Shown here piece by piece: positions 1-6,998 of a DNA stretch of 15,948 nucleotides. The stretch lies in the NCBI GenBank assembly GCA_947285985.1, contig CAMYPB010000016.1, positions 1 through 15,948 of the forward strand, in the 5' to 3' direction. Source of the stretch: an uncultured Holosporaceae bacterium. Lineage in GTDB: Bacteria; Pseudomonadota; Alphaproteobacteria; RUG11792. How positions within the stretch are numbered: position 1 is the first letter of the stretch; each line of letters opens with the position of its first letter. Under the pieces are notes generated by a model. It had not been told where the DNA came from and searched no databases. It saw only the letters and a program-made list of their open reading frames with translations. The position numbers and the translations under genes are program-made.

Positions 1-2
1 GT

Positions 3-230
3 ACGTCATCTCGGATAGACCCATTTTCATCTTTGGAGAAGAGTCATGAAGAAAAAGCCCCATCTAAGTTAAATAGTGAGAAAACAACTAAGGAAGAAGA
101 ATCCCCTTCTAAGTCAGATAAAGAGAAAACATCTAAGGAAGATGAACAACAATATGCAAGTGATAATAGTTATAATGAAGAGGAAGTTGAGAAGAGTGCT
201 GAAGAAATAAAGAGCGAGAGCGATGAATAA
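3..230 (+). CDS. 3' end of an unidentified gene with a charged Lys/Glu/Ser tail (partial)
   Basis: The reading frame is open from the left edge, starting with the codon at base 3 (Thr-Ser-Ser-Arg-Ile-Asp-Pro-Phe), so this is most likely the C-terminus of a longer protein and not a separate 65-residue gene from the TTG at 33. The visible part is almost entirely Lys, Glu, Ser and Asp and should be disordered. It holds two copies of a 15-residue unit beginning Pro-Ser-Lys and containing Glu-Lys-Thr-x-Lys-Glu. It stops at 228-230 and is followed by a rho-independent terminator, so it ends its operon and converges on lptG. The parent family cannot be recognised from this tail. A short free-standing acidic protein remains possible. 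Confidence 0.55.
   Translation, partial: TSSRIDPFSSLEKSHEEKAPSKLNSEKTTKEEESPSKSDKEKTSKEDEQQYASDNSYNEEEVEKSAEEIKSESDE
60..149 (+). repeat. Two-copy 45-bp in-frame tandem repeat
   Basis: Units at 60-104 and 105-149 encode related 15-residue segments: PSKLNSEKTTKEEES and PSKSDKEKTSKEDEQ. The DNA is diverged but clearly alignable (both units have agaaaac and ctaaggaaga at the same offset). This suggests an old duplication inside the low-complexity tail. Confidence 0.6.
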
Positions 231-247
231 TTAAAATATAAACAACA

Positions 248-277
248 AATACAAGACATTATAGGAAGTCTTGTATT
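248..277 (-). terminator. 10-bp perfect hairpin, possible lptFG terminator
   Basis: AATACAAGAC (248-257) and GTCTTGTATT (268-277) are perfect inverted repeats around a 10-base loop. Read on the plus strand no T run follows, but on the minus strand the stem is followed by a T-rich stretch (bases 247 down to 228). It could therefore end lptF-lptG transcripts. Function inferred from structure only. Confidence 0.4.
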
Positions 278-287
278 CTGTGATATA

Positions 288-323
288 CTCGGGTGTAATG
301 TTATTTTACACCTGAGTTTTTTT
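288..323 (+). terminator. Rho-independent terminator of the left-edge gene
   Basis: An 11-bp stem (288-298 with 306-316, one G-T wobble) closes a 7-base loop and is followed by seven T (317-323). It lies 57 bases after the stop at 230 and is oriented for plus-strand transcripts. Confidence 0.8.
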
Positions 324-331
324 ATTATATA

Positions 332-1450
332 TTATTTGTTCCGGACGAACATGAAGAGTATGAAGGATGAAATGAGGGGAAGGATCATTGTTGATGATGT
401 TATCGAAATTGTTTCGTTTGATCCCAATGCTATAAGGAGGCTATTGATAAAATGCGTTGGAAATGCGATGAGTATAACTCCAATAATTTTTATGGTATAA
501 GGTTTCGTGTTTCTGTTGTTATAGTTCAAACAGAATAACGTCGATAATAAAAGTAAGGCAATCATCTGGAGGATCGATGATATCTGAGAAAACCATTGCA
601 TTTTATAACGTATTGTTGAAAGACCAATTTGATCTAAAGTTTTTATATATTTTGTTATATCCCAAAATGACATACTCTTCGGATTTAGGGTCATCCTATC
701 GATATTTTTTATCGATAGGGACGTTTCTATAAATATTTTATTCTTTGATTCGGATGATCCTTCAAAATTGATGATAACCGGATTTTCGATGATCCACTCT
801 TTATGATTGGATATAATCGCTTTCTTTGAATATATAGAATTTTTTAGATTATTCTCTTTGTCGAATTCAAAGAAACGAACATTTTCTAACGTATTTGATG
901 ATAATTTGAATGATTTTGCATATATAATATAATTGTTCTTTGAATTTGTGTCTCGAAGCCAGAGTCCACTATTCGTTACGACGAGATTTTCATTGTCATC
1001 TTTATTATCATTATTTTTATTAAAAATTTTTGATTCGATTTTTTTAATTTGTTTTGATGAGAATGCAGAGATATTATCGAAGGCTGTTATATAGAATATT
1101 CCGAGTCCCAAGACAATGATAACGAGATTTTTTAGGATATACTTTGTTTCTATTCCAAGGACTCTCATTGATATGAGTTCCATACGCGTGTTTAAGGATA
1201 TATAAAAAACGATCGATCCCATAAATGATGCGAAAGGGAAAAACGACGATATTGTTGTGATAGACTTGAAAAATACGAGTCCAACGACATATATATAAGA
1301 GATACTGTGATTATTGTCGTTGTATGACGATGATATACGCCTCGCAATTTCCATAGTCTCAAGGATCGAGATTATCGTGAAAAAACACAAGAAAACTAAT
1401 ATAAAAGATTTTATGAAATGTTTCATCAAATATTTGGAGATTATATTCAT
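332..1450 (-). CDS. lptG: LPS export permease LptG
   Basis: This is one of the two permease subunits of the LptB2FG transporter, which extracts lipopolysaccharide from the inner membrane and pushes it onto the LptC-LptA bridge. The 372-residue protein has the family layout: two or three hydrophobic N-terminal segments (about residues 12-32, 55-85, 100-125), a periplasmic beta-jellyroll region (about 155-270), and three C-terminal membrane segments. The stretch SGLWLRDTNSKNNYIIYAKS matches the LptG pattern (GLW.+D...+YI..K), which separates it from LptF. The ATG at 1450 lies 12 bases after the lptF stop, and GAGGATAAGGA upstream supplies the ribosome site, so the two are cotranscribed. The long Asn/Asp/Lys-rich insertion near residues 143-155 is typical of AT-rich genomes. 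Family is secure; LptG rather than LptF is very likely. Confidence 0.9.
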   Translation of the reverse strand: MNIISKYLMKHFIKSFILVFLCFFTIISILETMEIARRISSSYNDNNHSISYIYVVGLVFFKSITTISSFFPFASFMGSIVFYISLNTRMELISMRVLGIETKYILKNLVIIVLGLGIFYITAFDNISAFSSKQIKKIESKIFNKNNDNKDDNENLVVTNSGLWLRDTNSKNNYIIYAKSFKLSSNTLENVRFFEFDKENNLKNSIYSKKAIISNHKEWIIENPVIINFEGSSESKNKIFIETSLSIKNIDRMTLNPKSMSFWDITKYIKTLDQIGLSTIRYKMQWFSQISSILQMIALLLLSTLFCLNYNNRNTKPYTIKIIGVILIAFPTHFINSLLIALGSNETISITSSTMILPLISSFILFMFVRNK

Positions 1451-1462
1451 TATTCCTTATCC

Positions 1463-2569
1463 TCATGTTTTATTTCGAAGAAATGCAATATATATTAGGG
1501 ATATAATTATAGATAACATTATGACATAATTTATATATATGAGTATTTCACTTTTTCGTGATATATTGATGAGGGTTATTGTGAGGATCTCGAAGATAAT
1601 CCCACATGCCATACATTTTATGGAATTTCGTCCCTTTTGCGTTCTGCTATACGATCCAACGATAAAGATTATGATGAGGAGAGAATTTATGAGGGGGAGA
1701 AATGTCATGATATATCGACTATGTGCTTCAACAAGGTATGATATTCTGAGATCCTCATTGTCACGCGATTTCCTCGCAAGATCAAATAATTCACATTGTG
1801 TTTTTTCATGGGGTTTTGTCGTTTTTTTTACGTATTTTTTTATAAAATCCGTCACATCATACGAAAATGATTCAAATTTCAAGGTCGATTCCGCGATATT
1901 ATTTGAATTTATGAGTTGTCTATAACCGTCCTTCAATGTTATATAGAGTCTGTCGTTCTCTATGATATACCTCCCTGATTTCGCGGATATAATATTCGTT
2001 TGATGTCTAATATTATTCTCTGGAATATACGATATAAAAACATCATTTAATGTATCCTGTTTTTTCGATCCTATGAAAACGACGGAATTCCCCACGACAT
2101 TGAAAATTCCGGGTTTTATCGAGGACATCGAAATCTTGCTCTGTATACGTTGTTGTATATCGATGAGATTCCTATATGAATGCGGAATAATAACAGTTTG
2201 AAAATGAAGGAGAAATAATGATATACATATTGAAAAAATGACGAGTGGAGAAGAGAGGGATAAAAGACTCTTCCCAGACGTCGACATCACGATGATCTCC
2301 TTTTCAGATTGCATCCTATAAAAAACATTGATACTCGATATCAATGCGCAAATCGGAAGAACAACACTCACAATATCAGGAAGAACTGATATAATCAATC
2401 TCAAAAATAAACCTATCTCTATATTGTCATTTATAATAAAATCAATGTATCGAATGGATAGAGTGAGCCAGACGACGAGCGTTATGATGGGTGTGATGAA
2501 AAATAAAGATATTATTAATCTCTTGAAAATATACCTGAAAATAATATCGAACATTTGTATAAAAAACAT
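1463..2569 (-). CDS. lptF: LPS export permease LptF
   Basis: Partner permease of LptG in the inner-membrane LPS exporter. The 368-residue protein starts with a cytoplasmic edge helix (FDIIFRYIFKRL) and membrane segments at about 18-40, 55-80 and 100-122. It then has the conserved FYRMQSEKEI coupling-helix region that contacts LptB, the LptF-type motif IKPGIFNVVGNSVVFI at the start of the jellyroll, and three C-terminal membrane helices. The ATG at 2569 is preferred over the ATG at 2554 because GAGGTG lies 12 bases before it, while the later ATG has no ribosome site. It is first of a two-gene lptF-lptG operon, divergent from serS across 165 bases. No convincing promoter hexamers were found for it. 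Confidence 0.9.
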   Translation of the reverse strand: MFFIQMFDIIFRYIFKRLIISLFFITPIITLVVWLTLSIRYIDFIINDNIEIGLFLRLIISVLPDIVSVVLPICALISSINVFYRMQSEKEIIVMSTSGKSLLSLSSPLVIFSICISLFLLHFQTVIIPHSYRNLIDIQQRIQSKISMSSIKPGIFNVVGNSVVFIGSKKQDTLNDVFISYIPENNIRHQTNIISAKSGRYIIENDRLYITLKDGYRQLINSNNIAESTLKFESFSYDVTDFIKKYVKKTTKPHEKTQCELFDLARKSRDNEDLRISYLVEAHSRYIMTFLPLINSLLIIIFIVGSYSRTQKGRNSIKCMACGIIFEILTITLINISRKSEILIYINYVIMLSIIISLIYIAFLRNKT

Positions 2570-2734
2570 TTAAAAACCACAACACCTCAACATATCAATT
2601 CTACACTATCTAAATAATTTTTTATATATCGAAAAGGCGTATACCATTTGTCTCATGATTGTAATATACTCTCTATATAAGAGTCGTACGTTTAAATTTT
2701 TTATGTCTATAGAAAAAAAGAGGTTATAAGAAAT

Positions 2735-3997
2735 ATGTTGGATATGAGTTGGATTCGTCAAAATCCAGGAATGTTAGATAATGCTCTCAAAAACAGAAAT
2801 AAAGAACAAATCGAAAAAAAACTTGTCGAATTGGACGAGAAATATAGAAACCTTCAAACACGTCAACAAAAAATTCAGGAGGAAAGAAATAGTATAACCC
2901 AAGAATTCGGACGCCTGAAATCAAAGGGAGAGGACACATCAGATCTCCTCTCAAAAATGGAAATCCTCAAAAGTGAATTGGAAAACGTTAGTTCGTCCCT
3001 CCAAATCGCAAAGGACGAATTTTATGGATTGTTCCACACAATCCCAAATATCCCATCAGATGAATGTCCCATCGGAATCGATGAAAGTTTTAATGTCGAA
3101 ATAAGAAAATTTGGAAATATTCCAAATTTCGATTTTAAACCTGTTGAACACTATGAAATCGGAGAAAAACTCAGACTTATGGACTTTAAAAACGCATCTA
3201 AAATGGCGGGTGCAAGATTCGTTTTGTTATACTCAAAACTCGCGAAACTTGAACGAGCCCTCGCCCAATTTATGCTCGATGTCCATACGAAAGAAAATGG
3301 GTATACGGAAGTTTATGTCCCCCTGATTTTGAATAGAGAATCAATGTTCGGAGTTGGACAACTTCCAAAATTTGAAGAGGATTTGTTTAAAACTGTATTC
3401 GATTCGTATATGATCCCAACAGCAGAGGCCTCCCTCACGAATATTCATTCAAACTCCATATTGAAGGAAGAAGAACTCCCATTGAGATATACGGCCTATA
3501 CCCCGTGTTTTCGCGCGGAAGCGGGGTCCGCAGGACGCGATACGAAAGGTATGCTTCGACAACATCAATTCGGAAAGGTCGAACTCGTGAGTATCACAAC
3601 TCCAGATCAATCGAAAAATGAACATGAAAGAATGACGGACTGTGCAGAAGGAATCCTCAAAAGATTGGGCCTACCTTTTAGAACGGTCGTCCTCTCAACG
3701 GGAGATATGGGATTCTCCTCAGAAAAAACATACGATATCGAAGTCTGGCTTCCAGGACAGGACACATATCGCGAGATCTCAAGTTGTTCGAGATGCAACT
3801 CCTTCCAGGCACGACGTATGAATACGAAATTTAAAAATTCCAAGACAAATAAAAATGAATTCGTCCACACGTTGAATGGATCGGGGATAGCAGTCGGTCG
3901 CTGTCTCATCGCGATCCTCGAGAATTATCAACAAAAAGACGGACATGTCGTTATGCCGGAAATCCTCGTTCCGTATCTCGGATTTGATATTATATAA
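2735..3997 (+). CDS. serS: Seryl-tRNA synthetase
   Basis: This cytoplasmic class II aminoacyl-tRNA synthetase charges tRNA-Ser (and tRNA-Sec where present) with serine. At 420 residues it has the usual length. The N-terminal arm (about 27-105) is a heptad-rich antiparallel coiled coil that binds the tRNA. Motif 2 begins near residue 259 (FRAEAGSAGRDTKGMLRQHQ, with the ATP-binding Arg-x-Glu). Motif 3 lies near 382 (GSGIAVGRCLIAILENYQ). The serine-site motif TAEASLT is also present (PTAEASLTNIH). The start MLDMSWIRQNP matches the family's usual N-terminus and is preceded by AAGAGG. It is a single-gene unit: divergent from lptF and ended by a strong terminator at 4025. Confidence 0.97.
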   Translation: MLDMSWIRQNPGMLDNALKNRNKEQIEKKLVELDEKYRNLQTRQQKIQEERNSITQEFGRLKSKGEDTSDLLSKMEILKSELENVSSSLQIAKDEFYGLFHTIPNIPSDECPIGIDESFNVEIRKFGNIPNFDFKPVEHYEIGEKLRLMDFKNASKMAGARFVLLYSKLAKLERALAQFMLDVHTKENGYTEVYVPLILNRESMFGVGQLPKFEEDLFKTVFDSYMIPTAEASLTNIHSNSILKEEELPLRYTAYTPCFRAEAGSAGRDTKGMLRQHQFGKVELVSITTPDQSKNEHERMTDCAEGILKRLGLPFRTVVLSTGDMGFSSEKTYDIEVWLPGQDTYREISSCSRCNSFQARRMNTKFKNSKTNKNEFVHTLNGSGIAVGRCLIAILENYQQKDGHVVMPEILVPYLGFDII

Positions 3998-4024
3998 AAT
4001 ACAATGTATTTTTCGTGTTTTCTG

Positions 4025-4047
4025 CCCCACAAAAGTGGGGTTTTTTT
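4025..4047 (+). terminator. Rho-independent terminator of serS
   Basis: CCCCAC-AAAA-GTGGGG followed by seven T. It lies 27 bases after the serS stop, a textbook stem, tetraloop and U tract. Confidence 0.93.
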
Positions 4048-4140
4048 ATTTGTATTTTATTAAAATATTTATGAATTATTCAATTATTGGTTGGTTTTTG
4101 TGTGATTTTCTTGAAAAAGTATAATATAAAACGTGTAAAA

Positions 4141-4156
4141 TGTTTCACGTGAAACA
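4141..4156. other. parS: parS site 1
   Basis: Perfect palindrome TGTTTCACGTGAAACA, identical to the consensus ParB-binding centromere site of bacterial chromosomes. ParB loads here and spreads, recruiting ParA and SMC for origin segregation. It is the first of three identical copies in this gap. Confidence 0.93.
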
Positions 4157-4190
4157 TTTTTTCATTTTTTTCCCATAGAGTGGAGGAATT

Positions 4191-4219
4191 TTGTGAGGGG
4201 GGGGGGGGGACTTTATAAA
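4191..4219 (+). promoter_or_regulatory. Putative phase-variable promoter with a G13 spacer
   Basis: TTGTGA (4191-4196, 4/6 match to the -35 consensus) and TATAAA (4214-4219, 5/6 match to the -10 consensus) are separated by exactly 17 bases. Thirteen of those are an unbroken G run (4197-4209). Slippage in such a run changes the spacing and so the promoter strength, as known for poly-G spacers in Neisseria porA. Transcription would start near 4226 and read over parS sites 2 and 3 towards the HD gene at 4428. Promoter function is inferred. Confidence 0.5.
4197..4209 (+). repeat. Homopolymer run of 13 G
   Basis: Thirteen consecutive G in an otherwise very AT-rich intergenic region, between parS sites 1 and 2. 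A run of the same length occurs in the coding region at 13770-13782. Confidence 0.95.
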
Positions 4220-4232
4220 TTTCCGTTCATAT

Positions 4233-4248
4233 TGTTTCACGTGAAACA
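4233..4248. other. parS: parS site 2
   Basis: Second perfect TGTTTCACGTGAAACA palindrome, 92 bases from site 1. It lies about seven bases downstream of the predicted start point of the G13 promoter, so ParB binding could block that promoter. Confidence 0.93.
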
Positions 4249-4331
4249 TTCGAGATGTTTTTCAGTTTGATTGTATGGTTATTTATATTTTACTATTCAT
4301 GATCATGATCTATTTTTATTGTTGTGAACAT

Positions 4332-4347
4332 TGTTTCACGTGAAACA
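4332..4347. other. parS: parS site 3
   Basis: Third perfect TGTTTCACGTGAAACA palindrome, 99 bases from site 2 and about 30 bases upstream of the TATAAT of the HD gene. Confidence 0.93.
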
Positions 4348-4378
4348 TTTTTTTAAATATGGAAATATGGGGTGGTTT

Positions 4379-4384
4379 TATAAT
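4379..4384 (+). promoter_or_regulatory. -10 element (TATAAT) of the HD-domain gene
   Basis: A perfect TATAAT lies 43 bases before the preferred ATG at 4428. No good -35 hexamer is found 16-18 bases upstream, so the promoter may be weak or activator dependent. Confidence 0.4.
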
Positions 4385-4427
4385 ACAATGAAACCAGCAT
4401 AATGAACAGGCACTGAGTTTTTTGGGA

Positions 4428-5567
4428 ATGATAAAATTTTATAAAATATTTAAATTAAAATCAACTAACATACGAAATTTTGGATTATTATTCGCGTTTT
4501 TCGCGATATTTTTGTTGGGATGCAACAATTTTGGGGAGAAAAACGATCAGGTATCTTCTCAAAATAATATTTACGAATCCATATGGGGGGACAATGAGTC
4601 TGGGGATTCCCTCATCGATGATCTCCACAAGACGAAGATTATGCAACGTTTGAAGAATGTTGATCAGGCTGGTCCCGCGCATTATCTCCATGGTATGCCT
4701 CCATATTCGAGATATTCGCATAGTATCGGGGTTTTTGTTATACTGAAGAAGTTTGGATGTAATCAAAATGAGCAGGCTGCCGGACTCTTCCACGATATCT
4801 CGCACACTGCATTCTCTCATGTTGGGGACTATGTTTTTTCGGACGATCCCTCGAAATACACGAAGAATTCGTTTCAAGATTCCATACATATGCAATATTT
4901 GAGAAAGCATAGGGATGAAATAGATCCAATTTTAAAAAAATACAATATATCTTTTGATGTTTTAAATCCCGAGAACAAGGAATATCGTGGACTCGAGCAA
5001 AAACTTCCTGATATGTGTGCGGATCGTATAGAATACAATATCCACACGGGTCTCATCATGAAGAAAATAAATCGTGAGGATGCGAAACAAATCGTAGATG
5101 ATCTTCGTTTTGAGGGGGGTGTCTGGTTTTTCAAGAGTCTTGAAAGTGCGAGGAAATTCGCGAGATTATCCGTTATGTTCACGAAGGAGTTTTGGGGATC
5201 GGAATGGAATACCTCTATGAATATTCATTTTGCAGGTGCTTTGAAGAGGGCTCTCGATATCAATCTCATCTCGAGGGACGAGTTGTTTGGGGATGATATA
5301 CCCGTCCTTCAGAAACTCGAGAATTCGAAGGATAGAATTATCAAGAAATTTATGAGACAATGTCGAAATATTCTACAAAAGATGAAGGGATACAAATATA
5401 AGAAGATTCATTTTACTCCAAAATTCAGGGGTGTTAATCCTCTCGTGAAGACGGACGATATGAACGATTTCAAGCGTCTGAGTGAGATAGACGATGAATT
5501 CAAGAGATTTCATGATGATGTCAAGGGATGGTGTGAGAAGGGTTTTGATCTTTATATTTTGACATAA
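4428..5567 (+). CDS. HD-superfamily phosphohydrolase with a lipoprotein signal sequence
   Basis: The catalytic part resembles the COG1078/SAMHD1-type HD phosphohydrolases, relatives of dNTP triphosphohydrolases. The motifs appear in order: RLKNVDQAGPAHYL, PPYSRYSHSIGV (His98), LFHDISHTAFSH (His122-Asp123) and CADRIEYN (Asp199). This gives the full H...HD...D metal set, so the enzyme is probably active; nucleotides are the likely but unproven substrate. The N-terminus is unusual for this family: basic residues, a hydrophobic core (about 18-30) and the lipobox Leu-Leu-Gly-Cys with Cys32, followed by Asn-Asn. This predicts Sec export and lipid anchoring, placing the enzyme in the periplasm or at the cell surface. 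ATG 4428 is preferred; TTG 4422 is in frame two codons upstream, and no strong ribosome site supports either. tRNA-Pro follows by 40 bases. Confidence 0.82.
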   Translation: MIKFYKIFKLKSTNIRNFGLLFAFFAIFLLGCNNFGEKNDQVSSQNNIYESIWGDNESGDSLIDDLHKTKIMQRLKNVDQAGPAHYLHGMPPYSRYSHSIGVFVILKKFGCNQNEQAAGLFHDISHTAFSHVGDYVFSDDPSKYTKNSFQDSIHMQYLRKHRDEIDPILKKYNISFDVLNPENKEYRGLEQKLPDMCADRIEYNIHTGLIMKKINREDAKQIVDDLRFEGGVWFFKSLESARKFARLSVMFTKEFWGSEWNTSMNIHFAGALKRALDINLISRDELFGDDIPVLQKLENSKDRIIKKFMRQCRNILQKMKGYKYKKIHFTPKFRGVNPLVKTDDMNDFKRLSEIDDEFKRFHDDVKGWCEKGFDLYILT

Positions 5568-5607
5568 TAAAATTATCGTATTATTATCATTATATACGAT
5601 TGATGTT

Positions 5608-5685
5608 CGGGAAATAGCGCAGTCTGGTTAGCGCACTTGTTTCGGGAACAAGGGGTCGGCAGTTCGAATCTGCTTTTCCCGACCA
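5608..5685 (+). tRNA. tRNA-Pro (anticodon CGG)
   Basis: A complete cloverleaf folds. The acceptor stem is CGGGAAA with TTTCCCG. The D arm is GCGC...GCGC with the GG pair in its loop. The anticodon stem CTTGT/ACAAG encloses the loop TTCGGGA, giving anticodon CGG and G37, as expected for proline. The T arm is GGCAG-TTCGAAT-CTGCT. The discriminator is A and CCA is encoded (5683-5685). It reads CCG codons. It lies 40 bases after the HD gene and may share its transcript. No terminator is visible before the convergent lptB. Confidence 0.96.
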
Positions 5686-5703
5686 TTATTATATAAAATC
5701 AAT

Positions 5704-6438
5704 TTATATTGTGAATTTATCTCCGAGATATAGACGACGAGATTCTTCATTATTGAGGATTTCAGTTGGAGATCCGTGGAATAGGACTCTTCCATTTGCT
5801 ATTATATACCCATTATCTAGGATGGGGAGTGTTTCTCTGACGTTATGATCCGTTATGATGACTCCGATACCCATAGATTTCAAGCGATACATAATTTCCG
5901 TGATTTCACAGACGGATATTGGATCGACTCCAGAGAAAGGTTCGTCTAACATGAGATATCTGGGATTTGCGGCCAATGCGCGCGCGATTTCAACTTTTCG
6001 ACGTTCTCCTCCCGATAATGATGTAGCCTTTGATTTTCTTATATTTTGTATGGAGAAAGCGTCCAGGAGATTTTCTAATGAATTTTCTATATCATCATCG
6101 TTGTTTTTGTTGTTATGACGATGGATTTGAAGGATTGCTCTGATATTATTTTCGACGGAAAGTCCTCGAAAGATTGATGAATCCTGGGGGAGATATATAA
6201 GTCCAGACTGCGCACGTTTATGGACGGGAAACCTTGTTATATCGATATTTCCGAGGGTTATGGACCCACTATCCGGTCGGATAATTCCCGTTAATATTGA
6301 GAACAACGTTGTTTTTCCCGCGCCATTTGGCCCCAGGATTCCAACTATCTGATCCCTTGAAAAAGAGACATCTATTCCGGAGAGTATCCTTCGATTGTCG
6401 TATGATTTAAATATATTCTTTGCCGTGAAGTTCGTCAT
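5704..6438 (-). CDS. lptB: LPS export ABC transporter ATPase LptB
   Basis: Cytoplasmic ATPase that powers the LptB2FG exporter. The 244-residue protein has Walker A (GPNGAGKTT, 36-44), the Q-loop in YLPQDSS, the ABC signature LSGGERRKVE (141-150), Walker B YLMLDEPF with Asp165-Glu166, and the switch His198 in ITDHNV. The C-terminal pattern around LYLGDKF is typical of LptB and sets it apart from amino-acid branched-chain ATPases. It is the last gene of lptC-lptA-lptB, starting four bases after the lptA stop. The partner permeases lptF-lptG lie about 3 kb away in the same window. The rpoN and hpf genes that often follow in alphaproteobacteria are absent; a convergent tRNA follows. Confidence 0.96.
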   Translation of the reverse strand: MTNFTAKNIFKSYDNRRILSGIDVSFSRDQIVGILGPNGAGKTTLFSILTGIIRPDSGSITLGNIDITRFPVHKRAQSGLIYLPQDSSIFRGLSVENNIRAILQIHRHNNKNNDDDIENSLENLLDAFSIQNIRKSKATSLSGGERRKVEIARALAANPRYLMLDEPFSGVDPISVCEITEIMYRLKSMGIGVIITDHNVRETLPILDNGYIIANGRVLFHGSPTEILNNEESRRLYLGDKFTI

Positions 6439-6442
6439 AATT

Positions 6443-6991
6443 TCAATTTTTCTCGTGTTTTTTATGGAGTATTTTATTTTCTATATGTTTAATATCGTCG
6501 ATTGTTAGGTGTACCCTTGATTTTGAGGTTATATCTATTTTTTTCGAGGGTATGGAGTATGATGCTCTATCTGCATTGATATTTCCGAGTTTTTTATCAT
6601 TTATAACAACGTTTTTATCGAAGGTTATGGATTTCATATCATCGAACACACATTCCAATGATATTATCGAGAGATCACGTGTTTTGAAGACAACATTTCC
6701 CTTGGCAACGATTTTTTTTGGTTTAGACATATTTTCCAGGATATCGTCGTCGTTGTCATAGAATATATCGATGGACTGTGCTTTGAAGATATATTTCTGA
6801 TCATCGTCGTATGATATCGTTATTTCAACATTTCCATCGAGTTGGATTTTATGTTCATTTTTCATGATAGATATTTTATCGGCTTTTGTTTCCATGTTAT
6901 CGGCCAAAGAATCCTGTTTGAAACACAGAACAAAAATCGATAAAATAATTATGGACAATATATTATTATACATCGACAAAATAGATTTCAA
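6443..6991 (-). CDS. lptA: LPS transport periplasmic protein LptA
   Basis: LptA (OstA family) forms the periplasmic beta-jellyroll bridge that carries LPS from LptC to the outer-membrane LptD. The 182-residue product has a signal peptide (hydrophobic about 11-24, probable cleavage after Ser-Leu-Ala near 31). Family-type repeats follow: LDGNVEITI, then the A-Q-S-I-D-I-F-Y segment, then IVAKGNVVFKTRD and ASYSIPSKKIDI. The annotated start is a TTG at 6991, seven bases after the lptC stop and 12 bases after AGGGGG. ATG 6973 is the alternative, but it has no ribosome site and a signal peptide without basic residues. It is translated between lptC and lptB, which fits its role. Confidence 0.88.
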   Translation of the reverse strand: MKSILSMYNNILSIIILSIFVLCFKQDSLADNMETKADKISIMKNEHKIQLDGNVEITISYDDDQKYIFKAQSIDIFYDNDDDILENMSKPKKIVAKGNVVFKTRDLSIISLECVFDDMKSITFDKNVVINDKKLGNINADRASYSIPSKKIDITSKSRVHLTIDDIKHIENKILHKKHEKN

Positions 6992-6998
6992 GAAAATA

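Larger units (their letters stand above)
4048..4427. other. Non-coding centromere-like region with three parS sites and a G13 tract
   Basis: This 380-base stretch between the serS terminator and the HD gene has no credible gene. It contains three perfect 16-bp parS palindromes about 92 and 99 bases apart, a G13 run placed as a promoter spacer, and a TATAAT close to the HD gene. The rest is plain AT-rich sequence. The layout suggests a ParB-loading centromere and a regulatory region for the downstream gene. Confidence 0.75.

Noticed and set aside
1539..1925. 128-codon frame opposite lptF
   Set aside because: Overlaps lptF on the opposite strand, has no ribosome site and an implausible composition.
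2641..2690. Promoter for serS (TTGTCT/TTGTAA with TATATAA)
   Set aside because: No combination gives 16-18-base spacing, so no promoter was assigned although one must exist nearby.
3607..4030. Antisense frames over the end of serS
   Set aside because: Shadow frames of a conserved gene; one even reads through the serS terminator stem.
4255..4302. A 15-codon hydrophobic frame downstream of the G13 promoter
   Set aside because: It has no ribosome site and is no longer than expected by chance in AT-rich non-coding DNA.
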